Assembly (NCBI GenBank): GCA_030015575.1
Contig: JASDDO010000006.1
Span: forward strand, 379,028,137-379,092,136
Direction: 5' to 3'
From: Agapanthus africanus
Lineage: Eukaryota; Streptophyta; Magnoliopsida; Asparagales; Amaryllidaceae
Length of the DNA stretch: 64,000 nt
Part shown: one piece after another, positions 12,949-25,390 of the stretch
How the letters are laid out: the number at the start of each line of letters is the position of its first letter
Position numbering within the stretch: position 1 is the first letter of the stretch
The notes under the pieces: model-generated
Told to the model about the DNA's origin: nothing
The model's input: only the letters and a program-made list of their open reading frames with translations
The model's database searches: none
Translations under genes and position numbers: made by a program

Positions 12949-14529
12949 TGATCGGTCTAATTTATTGCATAATTTTTACTAGTTTTTCCCTATCTTTTGT
13001 TAATTAATAAATGCAATAAATTATAATTTAAGATGATTTATGGATTTATCGGTTAAAAACACAATTTTATGTATCTTAAATAATAAATGGGATAATTATG
13101 AGTTAATTAGTTTAAATATTTTCCTAAATAAAATATATACTACTAAATGCTTTGTTTTGAGATATTTTGCAGGTTTAAATTCAGCCAAATCAATTTAACA
13201 GAACTAATCAAAGCAAAAAATCAAATCAAATCTGCCTAATTTGGTGACAATCTGAGAATCCACGCAACTGCAGAAAGACAAAGAGATATTAAGGATATTA
13301 TATGCTCAAAACCCCTTTAAATCAGCAAAGAAAACATACAAAAAAACTGGAGACACGACGCCAGAAATCGACGGCGGATTCACGGCAGATCGAGTAAAGT
13401 GGCGGCGAATGCGCGGCCATTTTTGGGTCGTTCGATCTGATTTTTCAAGGGCATGATTGGCTTTTCACATGCATCAATACGAGCTGTAGGGTTTCGTCTT
13501 TCAAAGTTTCTAAATACAACGGAGCAGCACCCAACTGAGGCATCTAGATTTCCATGTTTAGAATTTGAGATTTTCTAGGAAAATTTTGATACTCTTGTAT
13601 CTTTTATTACTTATTCTCCAAACTTCTTTAACCCTTTATATTGAGATGTAATTCTAAGGTTTGGGATATCTTTCCACAAACTTCAAATTTAGGGTTTTTT
13701 AAGGAGAAGAGATCAAGTAATTTGTAAGTTTTCTTATGAATTTTAATAAAGATTTAGTTTTTTATTATATCATGAGTAACTAATCTTTTTCTCGGTTTTT
13801 ATTTGCAATTCTTTTTATGGTTGGATAATTTCTTATGTCTTCTTTTCTATGTTCATAGCATGAATGTCTTGTGTTTAATTTTATTATTTTAATAGTTTTC
13901 ATCAAATAAACTAATCTAATAATAAAAAATGACACCTAGAATTGGATTAGAGAATGGTGATAACACAGATTATTTAAATAAGTTGATGATAGTTGACACC
14001 TAGAAACTTAATTAGGAAAGGTAAGAAATTAAGAGAATAATTTAAACATAGGATATTCAATCTAGGTTGTTATAAAAGATTTAGATTAATAGATAAGATA
14101 ATAATTGTAGATCGCCTACAAATATTTTGGAAGATTAAAACTAGACTGCTTTTAAATAACTAGAACTAGGGTTTTAATATGAATCTAGATGATGTTATAT
14201 ACTTGGTAGGCTATGTTTAACAATTTAAATATAACCTATGTTTTCATATAATTAATTGTGACATATTAAAACTAGATTAGAAAAGAAGATAATTATTTAT
14301 ACTAACCATAAAAAAGGGAAAATAAAACCTTAAATCTTTCTCTCTCTTGAAAATCAATTTTTTATTTTTAATTTGCGCTTTTAAATTTTTTAGACTTTAA
14401 AACCAACAACTTTTTGAAACTTAATTAAAATTAATTAAGCACACCTCTTCTTGGGAACGATCCTCAAGTACTACCACGATATAGCTGTATACTTGCGGTA
14501 AAATTTGGAGAACTATAAAAATCCTATCA
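12949..14529 (+). repeat. Athila-type LTR of element C, copy 2, complete
   Basis: I place the start at TGATCGG because the LTR ends in CTATCA, giving TGAT/ATCA terminal inverted repeats and a length of 1,581 bp, typical for Athila LTRs. The five bases before it are CATGG. The matching 3' LTR is not in the window, so the left border is inferred. Confidence 0.7.
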
Positions 14530-14535
14530 AGTTTT

Positions 14536-14553
14536 TGGCGCCGCTGCCGGGAA
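14536..14553 (+). other. Primer-binding site of C, copy 2
   Basis: The same TGGCGCCGCTGCCGGGAA as copy 1, after the spacer AGTTTT; complementary to the tRNA-Asp 3' end with two mismatches. Confidence 0.85.
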
Positions 14554-15554
14554 GACGTAGTATTTTAATTAGTTTTAATTTAAGTTAGTTTAGTTTATTT
14601 TAATTTTATTAGATTTGATTCTGTATAATTCTCTATTTAATTTCAGAAATCGACACAAACTTATAGGGAGAGAAGATCATGACAAACAGAAGAAAAATTG
14701 CTGCAGGACCCACATTAAAAAATTTCGGCCGAATCCCCCAACTAGGACATTTCGGCCGAAAATTTTCAGTATATTGGATTAGGGATTGTTGCAGTTTGGA
14801 TCACTTCTCGAGTACATTCCAGAACTTTGTTCCATTTTTGATGAAGTGTCAAACTTGCAAGAACGAGGAAAATTCCTAGACTAGGTACGATTTCATTCTT
14901 CCCTAATCTTTTGTTTCCAACTAACAGTTTTTGCAAATTTCTTTGCGCCGCTGAAAAAGTCATTTTTAGATTTTTTTTAATTGTTTTAGATTTTGTGTGA
15001 TTTTATTTTGCATATTTAAAAAGATCTTAAGAGGCAACAACCCAAATCAAGATTAGGTGGGGATTTCATAACCCTTCCTAGACCCCACAAAGCACAACCG
15101 AACAAAAGCATTCATCCCCATTAACTAAAACAGATCTAGATTCAACCCCCTGAGGACCTTTCGCGCTCATTTAGGACAAGCGAATGTTGTGGGTAATATA
15201 TTGTTTATACGCATCTTTCTTGTGGTGTCTAAGGCAAGTGTGTTTAAAACAAGTGGTTTACTTTATTAGGCCGCTATTTTGGTGATTCGTATAGCGGATA
15301 TCTCCCACTTATCTGGCACTTACCTGGCTGCAAAATTGATAAAGGGTCAATAGAGGATCTATCCTATAACTTGTCCCTTAGAAGTCTAGGAGCAGTACTA
15401 GTTGACTTAGGTGACCTTAGTTTTAGGGTTTGCTTGCACATTTTTTTTTGGTTTGCTGTTTGTTAAGTAGTCATTATCTTCTTTCTTTTGGTGTATGCTC
15501 GTATAGGGTTAAGAAGAAACACATAGATTGACTCGTCTTAATTTATTAAATACT
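14554..15554 (+). other. 5' leader of C, copy 2
   Basis: Near-identical to the copy 1 leader, including the 66-codon frame at 14679-14879 and both TTCGGCCGAA palindromes. No protein role is supported. Confidence 0.75.
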
Positions 15555-15787
15555 ATGAGTGATATTTTCCTCGATACACCTACGCTACAGGATCGATACT
15601 ATCATGTGCATACATCCTTACCATCATGCATAGTCTTACCGCTTGCTGCCAGTGACTATGAAATTAAACATGCTTTCATAAACTTGCTTCCTAAATTCCA
15701 CGGTCTTGAGTCAGAAGACGTTTATGTCTTTATGAGGGAATTTGAGGACTTGTGCTAATTGTTCAAATTGAAGCAGTTAAATCAAGA
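15555..15787 (+). pseudogene. gag: gag N-terminal fragment of C, copy 2
   Basis: Same fragment and same TAA stop (15756-15758) as copy 1; its translation is identical over the open part. It carries the LLPKFHGLESED core of Athila Gag and is cut by the D LTR. Confidence 0.85.
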
Positions 15788-16862
15788 TGCTTGTTTAGTC
15801 GAATTTTTCTTAATTTTGATATAACATTTTTCTTAATTTTGATAAATATTTAAAGGTGTTTATTATAAATATAGAAAATATTTGGGTATATCTGCAAAAA
15901 TATCATTTACCATATGTTTAACATTATGAAGAAAAATGTATGCATATAATATTTTTTATTATGCATATCATATCAATTATTCTAATCAAGATTCTTTAAA
16001 AGATATAATATCATACAAATGGTTAGAATAATATCTCTATAACAAATATTACTAACATTATTCATGGAGATATTGTGCAAGATTTGGCTCAGGTCAGGAG
16101 ATCGGGATATCGAGATATCGGGAATCAAAAATCTGCCGATGAAGTTTAATTAAATTATAAAATCAATACTGGCAGAGACTCAGAGATGATATGAAGATTC
16201 CAGATATCAAAACAATCTCCATGTGTTATTATGAGGATACAGAAGAAATTTCATCACCTGATCCCACCAAACGGCCGCGGTTGCGCGACAAATATACCCT
16301 AAACCCGGCGGATCTGCGGCGCTTCTGTGGAGTTAGGGTTTGGGATTTTAAGGGTAGGATCGTCTCAACAAATCCTCATATATGATATCTAGGGTTTTTA
16401 TCTTCTGTGATTATAAATAAGACCGAGATCTAAAGCTAGAAATCATCACCTTTTACACCAAGCAAATTACCGTCAAAGAACAAATGATCCACAACTGGTC
16501 CGCGATTCGACGTGAGATTCGACAGAGCATCTACTTTCTACGAGGCAGAGACCGAAAGCAACTTCTTCTTCCTCTTGTAATCTAAATTCGAAGGTTTTGT
16601 AATTGTGAAGTTGATTAATAAAGGTAAATCATTAGTTTAAAGCATTTATTTTCTGTATTTACATTATGATCTATATCCGCTCTTCTTCTTCTATCTCCAT
16701 CATGCGCGAGTAATTCTCCGCTTGATAGGGTTTGTAAGTTTAGGGTAGAACAATGGATGAGAAAATATTTTAACTTCTTTTAAGTCTTATGAAGTTTATA
16801 AATTTTAGAAAAAGAATCGTTAACATTCTAATCGAGCGCGCTATCAATTTATTGATAGTCTC
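15788..16862 (+). repeat. D 5' LTR, left portion, copy 2
   Basis: Together with 20900-21359 this makes one LTR of about 1.53 kb split by F. TATA box TATAAATAA at 16412-16420; AATAAA at 16617-16622. Its final GTCTC (16858-16862) is the left TSD of F. Confidence 0.82.
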
Positions 16863-19325
16863 TGTCACGACCCGAAATTTAGTTCATGACCGGCACTTAA
16901 ATCACGCCACGTCTAAAGGCGTAACGTAAATCAAGTAAGCCGAAACCCAGAAATCTAAACCTTTTAAAGAAAATAAAAGAGGCGAAGTTTTGAAATAAAG
17001 ATATGATGAAATCAAAGGTTTTCTTAATACATAGATAATGGAACATAAAAAATGTAAGTGGATTTTATTAGTTGAAAAACATGTTTCGTCTTTTAAAAAT
17101 TTGGGTAGCACCTCCCTTATATATTTTGATCCAAAATCACTTATACATGATAATATAAAAGGCATCCCCAAGCGGGAGCTAGCTCTTCGCCAATCGGCGG
17201 AATCATAACCACGCAAGACAGAATATATGTATACGACGCCCAACGGCGAAGATCAACACAAAAGATAATGAATAAAGTAAGACATCAACCCACCAAGCGA
17301 ACATATAACCCATCGCTCTAAGTCTCGCAACCACAAGCCTTGCTAAGTCTTACTGCTTATACAAATACTAGTGTCTGATTGATAGAGTTAATTAGATACA
17401 ACAGGTTTAATAAATACAATAGTGGGCACGGTCCAATGTGTCCCACCTACCAAAGCAAATCACCTGCATTCAAGCTGTGTGCCAGTGATGCCGCTACTGA
17501 TCCATACAGTCAACCTGCAAGAACTATGGCACAACGAGGGTGAGTTGCCAACTCATGAGTAGAAAACATCATCAGGTAGAAATCGAATAAAACAATAATT
17601 CCTAGGTCAATTATATCATAAAGAAAATACTATGATATCTAGGATGACCGTATCTTCATATGTGCCAACAATACAATCAATGCCTGTAAGCATGTGGATA
17701 ACATCTACGTGTCCATCAATGACACAACAATATCATGCATGTAAATATCATAAAAGCATATGCATGTAAATATGAGGATATCAATCAACGTGTGTCCATC
17801 AGCGACACATCAAAATCATGGAACCTGAGTGTCCAACATCGACACTCGAAACATCATGAAACCCGTGTATAACATCGACACGTAAATCCTCATATCTCGG
17901 GCTCCATCAATCCGGATCGGCCCATGGGCTTCGTCAGTCCGGATCGGCCCGTATCATCTCACGACTCCGGTCGGTATCCTCCGGATAACCGCCGAGTCCA
18001 AATATTATCACCGGTAGGTGGTGGTCTCTCTGCCAGGCTCATCGTCTACTGCACAACATACCTTTCTTGTCCCGGGATACCATACAGGGTCCATCATGTA
18101 CCCGCAATCGGCATCATCCAGCTCTTCGAATCGGGTATCACATAACTCATAACCGAGAAAACGCATGGTGGACGTCTCGAAATATCATATCAAGAGAAAC
18201 CGAGTTTTTAAAACAATACATATTTTCTTTTGAAATATAACCACGGTTCTCAAATGCAGAATCTCATGAAAACAGTATCTCAATGCATATAATCGTAAAG
18301 CATGATGTATGCAAACATATAACAGAAATGTGAGCATATCCGTATATCATGCAACATAGAACAGTGATGTGAGCATATCGGTATATCACATGACATATCA
18401 TAATGATGTGGCAATTCTACTATGTAAGTGACATAGCAATTATCGATGATGAAAGTGTGTGAGCCAGTAATCTGTGTAAGTGTAACATACGCATCATCGA
18501 TAATGGTGTAGGTGTACTAGCACAGGTACATATATAATAAGATGAGAATATCATGAACGTAGAAGCAAGTAAATCGTAAGCTCAATGCTATAAGGTATAC
18601 GTATCTATAATATATCCGAGTCGGTGAATCTATCAATCGGCATCCAGCCTCACAACATCACGTACGGTATAATACATCTTACGACATCCTCTAGTTAAGG
18701 GTGTGGATCAATCATCAGATAAAACTCATCACATACGGTAAACCATCGTACGGCGGCATTAAAAAATTAGGGATTCTATCAACTTATACAACAATGAGGG
18801 TACGGATCTAAAGTCCCGTACAACATATCACTCATTATCCACATAATCACATATATATACCTATATCTCGGGTCGCATCCATATCAATCTCATATCAGGG
18901 GACCGACAAAGGTATTAATTATCTCATATCGACTCGCATCTGTATAACGACATATCAACCAAGCCATCATATCTTATCGTATACTTTTGTCATCACATCA
19001 ATCTCTCACATTAAGTCATTTTACATATACATTCTATCTTATAAATCTCATATCATGCTACTCTAAATCTCATACTTATTCTCGTTCACTATATATATAT
19101 ATATATATATATATTTTACATATACATTCTATCTTATAAATCTCATCTCATACTACTCTAAATCTCATACTTATTCTCGTTCACTATATATATATATATA
19201 TATCGATTCACATTCACATTTCATATCCTCATATATCAGTTCGAGACATCCTCATCAATCATATCATTTCATACTAAAACCTTTAAAATATCTGTGGGTT
19301 CCTAGTATAGGTTTCTCTGAGTACA

Positions 19326-19362
<37 letters not shown>

Positions 19363-20894
19363 TTACACTTTATAATTGCAGGGGTGCTATACGCCATCCA
19401 CCCGACTTTCTCCATAGATATAAATCTACTCACCTGCGGAACTCCTTATTCAGCCCTAGTCGATGTCCTTCGTCGTCTCGGAATCCACGCGAAGGTACCT
19501 ACAATTAATACATATCGCAATACCATTAAAATCAATGTCCGAAAACCGAAACGGCATACGAAATGCCTATAGGTTAGAATCCATAGCTTAGTCATGCAAA
19601 AAAAATCAAACTACCCTTGTTGTTGACGTACAAACGCCCAACAACCAAATACAAATCCAAAAATCAAAACCAATAATCCCAATATCGGAAAACATAACCA
19701 AAAACACCCCAATATGCTCCCAGATTTTGGCCCAGGTCAATTGGGAGTAAACTAACAAGTATAGGGGATAGGTTACAGGGAGTGTGAGCTACAGGCAAAA
19801 ACTCAACGCCAGACACCACCAAAAATCCGGCGACAACATCCTATAATTCGAGATCGCCGGCCTAGGTAGGAGGGAACGGGCTCGAACTTTGGTAGTGGGT
19901 TTCTAGGGGTTTATATGGGTCACTAGACTTGCTAGATTTTTTTTTAAATCCCCCAGATAGCTCCAGATACCCTATTGGCCAACATAGCTTCACAAAACCG
20001 ACACGGGAAATTCCCAAGTCCGTATTTTGGTTTCTAATCCGGGTCTTGGCCAGTAAAATCAATACCAAGGTCTTGTAGACACCCACTACAGATCATAATT
20101 CCACACAAACACCCAAACCCTCTCTTGAATTTTCCAAACATCACTAATCAACATCGATTTAACTCTAAACTAACATTAGGGTATACTACACACAATAACT
20201 TAACTAAAGTCTAGAATTATACCTCATTTGGCAACTCAAGAATTTTCTTGAGTTGCTCAAAGTCTTCAAAATCCAACTTTGAAAGGTCCAATGGGTGTAG
20301 GATAAGGTGGGGATCAACTTTAATGAAGGGAGTATAGGGTTTTGAGGAGGAAATTGAGATGATGCTTGGAGGTGGAGGGAATATGAGTTGAGGAAGAACA
20401 ATGGGGGTGAGGAAATGGACAGCCCTCTCCCCCCTCTCTCTCTCTTATTCTCACCCTCACTTTCTCTCTCTCTCATGCCATGCTTCATGTTATCATTTGG
20501 TCCCCTCTCTCCCCTCAATAATACACTCTCATATCTTTTCTTTTTGAAATAAATATCAAAAAAATACAATGAAACAACATGCAACAAAAATGCAACATGT
20601 CATGGTGCACTAACCATGATTAATTAAAAAGACGGATTTGGCATAATCACGATTAGTAGTTAACTAATCAATTTTTATTTAAATTGCATATAGTTAATTA
20701 TAAAAATGCCAAATTCGATAAATATATTTTTAAATGAGTAAATCATTTTAATCTCCAATTATTTCATAAATATTGGTATATATTTATACCATTTTACGAA
20801 AACCCCAAATTCGCAAATCGGGTAGTTTTCGCGAAATATATTATTTTAATATTAAATTTCAAAAATAATATTTTATATTTTCTGAAATGTTACA
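16863..20894 (+). mobile_element. F: 4.03-kb TG...CA unit with 5-bp TSD, probably a solo LTR of a Ty3/gypsy element
   Basis: F begins TGTCACGACC, ends AATGTTACA and sits between perfect GTCTC repeats (16858-16862 and 20895-20899). Removing it restores a continuous D LTR that aligns with the E LTR, which proves the borders. No primer-binding site, polypurine tract, gag or pol is visible inside. A long solo LTR, as left by recombination of a chromovirus such as Tekay/Del, fits best; a large non-coding derivative is the alternative. Features inside are an approximately 90-bp tandem duplication near 19020-19205 and TA microsatellites. Confidence 0.72.
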
Positions 20895-21359
20895 GTCTCG
20901 ACCGCGATTTGAGATCAGATTAACAATTGTTCTGCTAAGGGCTAGACATGAATAAAGATCAATGAAAGGACAAGGGTCAATAGTGGGGAAACCGTAGTTT
21001 TTTCCAAAAACCTTAATTCTCATTCATCACTATCAATCTAGTTTTAAATCTATCAATAGATAAAATGTGTCATCTTTATTAGTCATCCATGACTACTAAA
21101 TCTAACGAACCCTAAAAGCCTCTTCTTTATAGATTCTACATCCGTATTTAAACCAGATCTTAAAACTATATATATTCTTCATCCGTGTTTAATATAGATC
21201 TAGAAACTATTCTCCCTATTCTTTTATTTTATTCAACTCGTCTAAAACAAGGTTAGAAGTTTCACGCATCCCTGCGGACGACCCGTACTCATCTCGGCTA
21301 GCTACACGCGACGCCGTTATTGATTGCAGTTACTACAAACACTCTCTTTCACAGAATCA
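20895..21359 (+). repeat. D 5' LTR, right portion
   Basis: Starts with the second GTCTC copy, then GACCGCGATTTGAG, matching GACCGCGATTAGAG in the E LTR at about 57886. It ends at AATCA before the spacer ATCAAA and the primer-binding site. Confidence 0.85.
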
Positions 21360-21365
21360 ATCAAA

Positions 21366-21383
21366 TGGCATCGTTGCCGGGGA
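21366..21383 (+). other. Primer-binding site of D (tRNA-Asp type)
   Basis: TGGCATCGTTGCCGGGGA matches the E site except at two positions (GC changed to AT). The same ATCAAA spacer precedes it. Confidence 0.88.
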
Positions 21384-22352
21384 TACGTGCACAATTTTTT
21401 TCTTACTATTCGTGTTGAATTCTTATTCGATCCATCTCATAAAATAAAATAAAACAGCAAATTGTGTATTTAACGATTAGTGTGCGATTTTTGTAAGGGA
21501 ATCTGGAGTCACTGTAGCGAGGAGATAAAAATTCACAAACTTTTAGAGAGGTCTAGAGGAGCTAGGAAGGCACTATAGAAAAAAATTAAACAAAAAACCC
21601 TCATTCACGCGGCGGAACCGCGGCAAAAAGGTCGTTTTGGCGGTGGAACCGTGGCGGATTTGGTGAGTTGTGCCCCCAAATTTCTCTGGTAACTGGCTCT
21701 ATACTTTCTCTCTCCTTTGGAAATCCAAAATTTTTATTTTCTGCAGGATTCTTTGCAAAATATCGCCGCTCAAAAATCTTTTTGCGTGTTTTGTTTTGCA
21801 GGTTGTTTTTTTGCATATTTTAATACGGACTTTAAGGGGCAAGACCACAATTCAGATTATGTGGGGATTTCATCACCCTTCCTAGGCCCTACAAATCACA
21901 AAACGAGCATTCGCATAACCCTACATTAATTAAAAAATATCTAGATCAAGACTCTAAGGACCGTCGTGCTCAATTAGGATAGAGGAAGGTCGTGGGTAAT
22001 CTATCGCTTATCCGCATTACTTTTGTGGTGTATAGGCAAACGTGACTAGAAAAGTGGTTCCTTAATTAGGCCCTCTATTTTCGGTGATTCGTATAGCGGA
22101 TACCTCCCACTTCCCTGGCACTTACTTGAACACAAGAGTGATAAAGAGGTGGTAGAGGATTGATCCTACGGCTTGTCCTTTGGAAGTCTAAGAGCGGTCT
22201 AGTGCTTGACCTAGGTGACCTTAGTTTTAGGGTTTGCTTTTGCATTTTGTGATTTGTTGAGTCGACTCTCAAGTCCCACTTTCAAAGCAAAACAATCCAA
22301 ATAGAGCTTAAATCTTTCCCTATTCACCCTCTTTTCTTTTCACCTTCTTATA
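21384..22352 (+). other. 5' leader of D
   Basis: Resembles the E leader up to about 22280 (CCTTTGGAAGTCTA and CTAGGTGACCTTAG blocks). Paired GC-rich hairpins are CGCGG/CCGCG (21608-21622) and CGGT/ACCG (21641-21651). After 22290 the similarity to E stops. Confidence 0.75.
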
Positions 22353-23273
22353 ATGGGTAACCCAAACAGACGAACTCTTTCCGAGTTTTGCTATCCAGAA
22401 CCAGATATTTCTTGTTTTCGTAATTGCTTTGGTCAAAATTCCGACTCTACCATGTCTTTAAGAGATCGGATAGAGCAAGCGGAAAGAAAAAGTTGGACAC
22501 CTCACTCCAGGTCCTATCAACCGCATCAAAATTCTACATCTTCTTATGTTAATACTCCATTTAAAGTGTGTGAGGGAACTCCTAAATGCATGTTTATCGC
22601 TGAGGATATGGCGAGGGCTAAGAGCCAAAGTTTCAATCCAGTCAAACTGTTAGGACAACAAATACCATCACCTTCTAAGGAAGATATTGCTGCTCGTTTT
22701 GCGGCGTATATGACATCTATTGCCAGTCACCAACCAAACAACCAATATCAATATTCTTCTTATCACAATGTTGATCCCACTCCTATCCAATTTTCACAAC
22801 CATTCGATTCCTATCAATCCTACCCGACTTTTACACCTTTTCTAGACAATTCTTCTAATCAGTCATTTGGGAGTTTTACCTATCCACAAGAATTTCAATC
22901 TTCTGATGAAACCCCTTACCGACCCATGTCTAGTCTTGAACGGACAGTGGAAGAATATCGGGTAGCGTCGCGCCGCCACATAGAGGAATTGAATGTGTCC
23001 ATGGCCGCTCTCATACAATCCAACGAACAAGTAAATAGTTTACAACTAGCTCAAAATTATTCAATGTATGATACGGCAATGGTCAAATTGAGAATTTGGG
23101 TAGTGAGAGAGCAGTACACCATTCCAAATAAAATCTCCCCATCCCAAATTGAAATACACAACTCCAATTTCACAAATCTATCGAATACACCAAATGATTC
23201 ACCAATTGAAAATAGAAGGTTTGATGAGTTGTGTGACTTTGTAGTGTTTGATTTACCCGATTGTGGAGGGTCC
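22353..23273 (+). CDS. Orphan ORF in the gag position of D, truncated by element A
   Basis: An ATG-started frame of 307 codons lies right after an Athila leader, where gag should begin, but it lacks the LLPKFHGLESED Gag core seen in C and E. The protein is rich in S, Q, N, P, Y and F. Residues about 195-235 (LERTVEEYRVASRRHIEELN onward) look like an amphipathic or coiled-coil stretch, loosely like the linker after Gag in Athila. The frame is undamaged up to 23273, where the A LTR interrupts; the next 11 codons belong to the LTR. It may be cargo of a non-autonomous Athila derivative. I do not recognise a family. Confidence 0.55.
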
Positions 23274-23640
23274 TGTTTCCCCAATCAGAGCAAAGCTCTG
23301 TTTTGAATTTCAAAATTCAAAAATTGAAGCAACGCTTCAGATCCTGCGCGCTATGCGTTGCGCGCCACGTGTCAAAAGCTGACACGCCAGCGCCAGGAGC
23401 GCTGAGCCCTAGGCAGCGCACCCCAATCAGAGCAAACCTCTGTTTTCAAAAATTCAAAAAGATAAAGCAACGCTTCAGATCCAGCGCTCTGTGCTGTGTG
23501 CCACGTGTCTAACAAAGGTGCGCTAGCGCAGTTATGTTGCGCTCTGCGCTGAGCTCTGCGCTGCGCGCCACGTGTCCAACACAGGCGCGCTAGCGCAGTT
23601 GCGCTGCGCGCCATGTGTCCAAATTGGGTGTGCCAGCGCT

Positions 23641-24701
23641 GGAATTAAAATTCCCACCGTTAGATCAAAGGATCTAAAAATAATAAGTCATTTATTAACC
23701 AGAATTAAATTCTGTTAAGGAAAGATTTCTCAAAATCTTTCCAAATAACAAGATTGTGCTTTAAGCACCACTGGATCAATAATCCAATGGTAAATAATGA
23801 ATTACCAAAAACAGAATAAATTCTGCATGGAAAGATTTTTCTAATCTTTATTAAAAATAGAAGATTACCTTTTATCAAACAGGAGCCTTGGGATCAAAGA
23901 TCCAACGGTGGGAAACATTCCCAGATCAATCAAGAGAAAGATCTATTAAACCGATTTAATAAATCGATTGGCCCTATATAAAGCCCACAAGACTTCAAGT
24001 CCCAGAGAGACAGAATAGAAAGAGAGAGAAAACCCTCTCAAAACTTTGAGAAAAACTCAGAAGAAAAGAAAGGTAAAGAACTGAGTCTTTGGAAAACAGA
24101 GATGAAAACATCTCGTAAAAAGAAGCAATGCCTTCTAAAAAAGATCTTAGATCTATAAGAAAGACCGAGGTCTTTGAATAAAAAGAAAAGATCAAGATCT
24201 AAATCATAAAAAAAGAAGTATCTTACTTCACAGATCTCTTGATCTAAAAAGGCAGAGCCTTTTATAAAAATAAGAACTTAGTTCTTGAATATCGAGGCAA
24301 GGCCTCTTTTAAGAAGAATATAAACTTGTTCTTTAATCTTAAAACTGATCAAAATGCGCTCTGCGCTATTGGACAGTGCTTTGCACTCACAAACTGCGCC
24401 CTTGCGCTCCTTGGACTGGCGCTCAGCGCCATAACATGCCACGTGTCAACCATAGACACGATCTGCGCTTTGCGCTCCTGAAAACAGCACACTGCGCTCT
24501 TGGGTTGGCGCTCAGCGTCAAGCGCGCCACGTGTCACTCAATGGCGCACCCATAAACTGGCGCAGCGCACTTAGCGCTAAGCGACACGTGTCGCCCTTAT
24601 GTGCGCTAGCGCAATGCGCTTCTTTAATTGGCGCAAAGCGCCTGATGCGTCATGTGGCGCCCTGTCAGAACATGCCTTGTTCTGATAAATGCTATGCATT
24701 T
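23641..24701. repeat. Dense train of short perfect stem-loops in the A LTR
   Basis: Hand reading finds about 30 stem-loops end to end, at least 19 with perfect arms of 6 bp or more. Examples: GGAAAGATTT/AAATCTTTCC (23719-23742), AAAGATT/AATCTTT (23831-23849), TGGGAA/TTCCCA (23909-23923), AAGACC/GGTCTT (24161-24174), GAAGTA/TACTTC (24215-24229), AAAAGGC/GCCTTTT (24247-24263), TGGCGCT/AGCGCCA (24417-24431), TCAGAACA/TGTTCTGA (24665-24685). Arms differ between modules; loops are mostly 0-5 nt. Confidence 0.85.
23975..23982 (+). promoter_or_regulatory. TATA box of A LTR
   Basis: TATATAAA before AGCCCACAAGACTT, the likely core promoter for the genomic RNA. The reverse-complement LTRs of B keep the same motif. 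Confidence 0.6.
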
Positions 24702-24966
24702 AATTCCAGACGAAATGTCAGGGCCCAATTAAAAGGCCAGAGCCCAAACAAAGGCCTAATAGGCAGAACAAAAATAAAATGTTTTTTAATTAGACTTAGC
24801 CCAATTCTGGCCATAAGTCCTCAATTTAAATTGAACTGAGCACGTCTGCTCTTTTAATCAATTTACACCCGGTTCGAGAGTACATCTCTTTACTCCTCTG
24901 ATATCCATCGTTGTAATCCCTCAACGTCGTCAGAGAGGTAACGGGTCCAGACAACCACACATTATT

Positions 24967-25390
24967 ATGGACTGTGGGGTCCTTAAACTCATGGACTATG
25001 ATGTCCTTAACCTCGACCGTGATGTCTTAAAACTAACACCGGACTGTGGAGTCCTTAAATCCATGGACTATGATGTCCTTAACCTCGACCGTGATGTCTT
25101 AAAACTAACACCGGACTGTGGAGTCCTTAAATCCACGGACTATGACGTCCTTAATCTCGACCGTGATGTCTTAAAACTAAAACCGGACCGTGGAGTCCTT
25201 AAATCCACGGACTATGATGTCCTTAACCTCGACCGTGATGTCTTAAAACTAACGCCGGACTGTGAGGTCCTTAAACTCATGGACTATGATGTCCTTAACC
25301 TTGACCGCAATGTCTTAAAACTAATATTGGACCGTAATGTTCTTAAACTACATATTAACCGCAATATCACTAAACTAAACAATAGAGCCC
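24967..25390 (+). repeat. LTR minisatellite with 72-bp higher-order units
   Basis: About five units of 72 bp, each made of three variants of a roughly 24-bp motif containing GTCCTTAAA or GTCTTAAAA. Because 72 is a multiple of three it leaves an open frame (24967-25413) with a repeated VLKL-type peptide. I take this as a by-product of the repeat. The B LTRs carry a related 27-28-bp version. Confidence 0.85.

Larger units (their letters stand above)
13033..20605. repeat. Large duplicated block, copy 2
   Basis: Counterpart of 1-7586. Similarity ends at 20605 after TGTCATGG; beyond it F continues here, whereas copy 1 switches to unrelated sequence. Similarity left of 13033 cannot be tested because copy 1 is cut off by the window edge. 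Confidence 0.93.

Noticed and set aside
23274-23306. Last 11 codons of the orphan D ORF
   Set aside because: They are the first bases of the A LTR, not part of the D protein.
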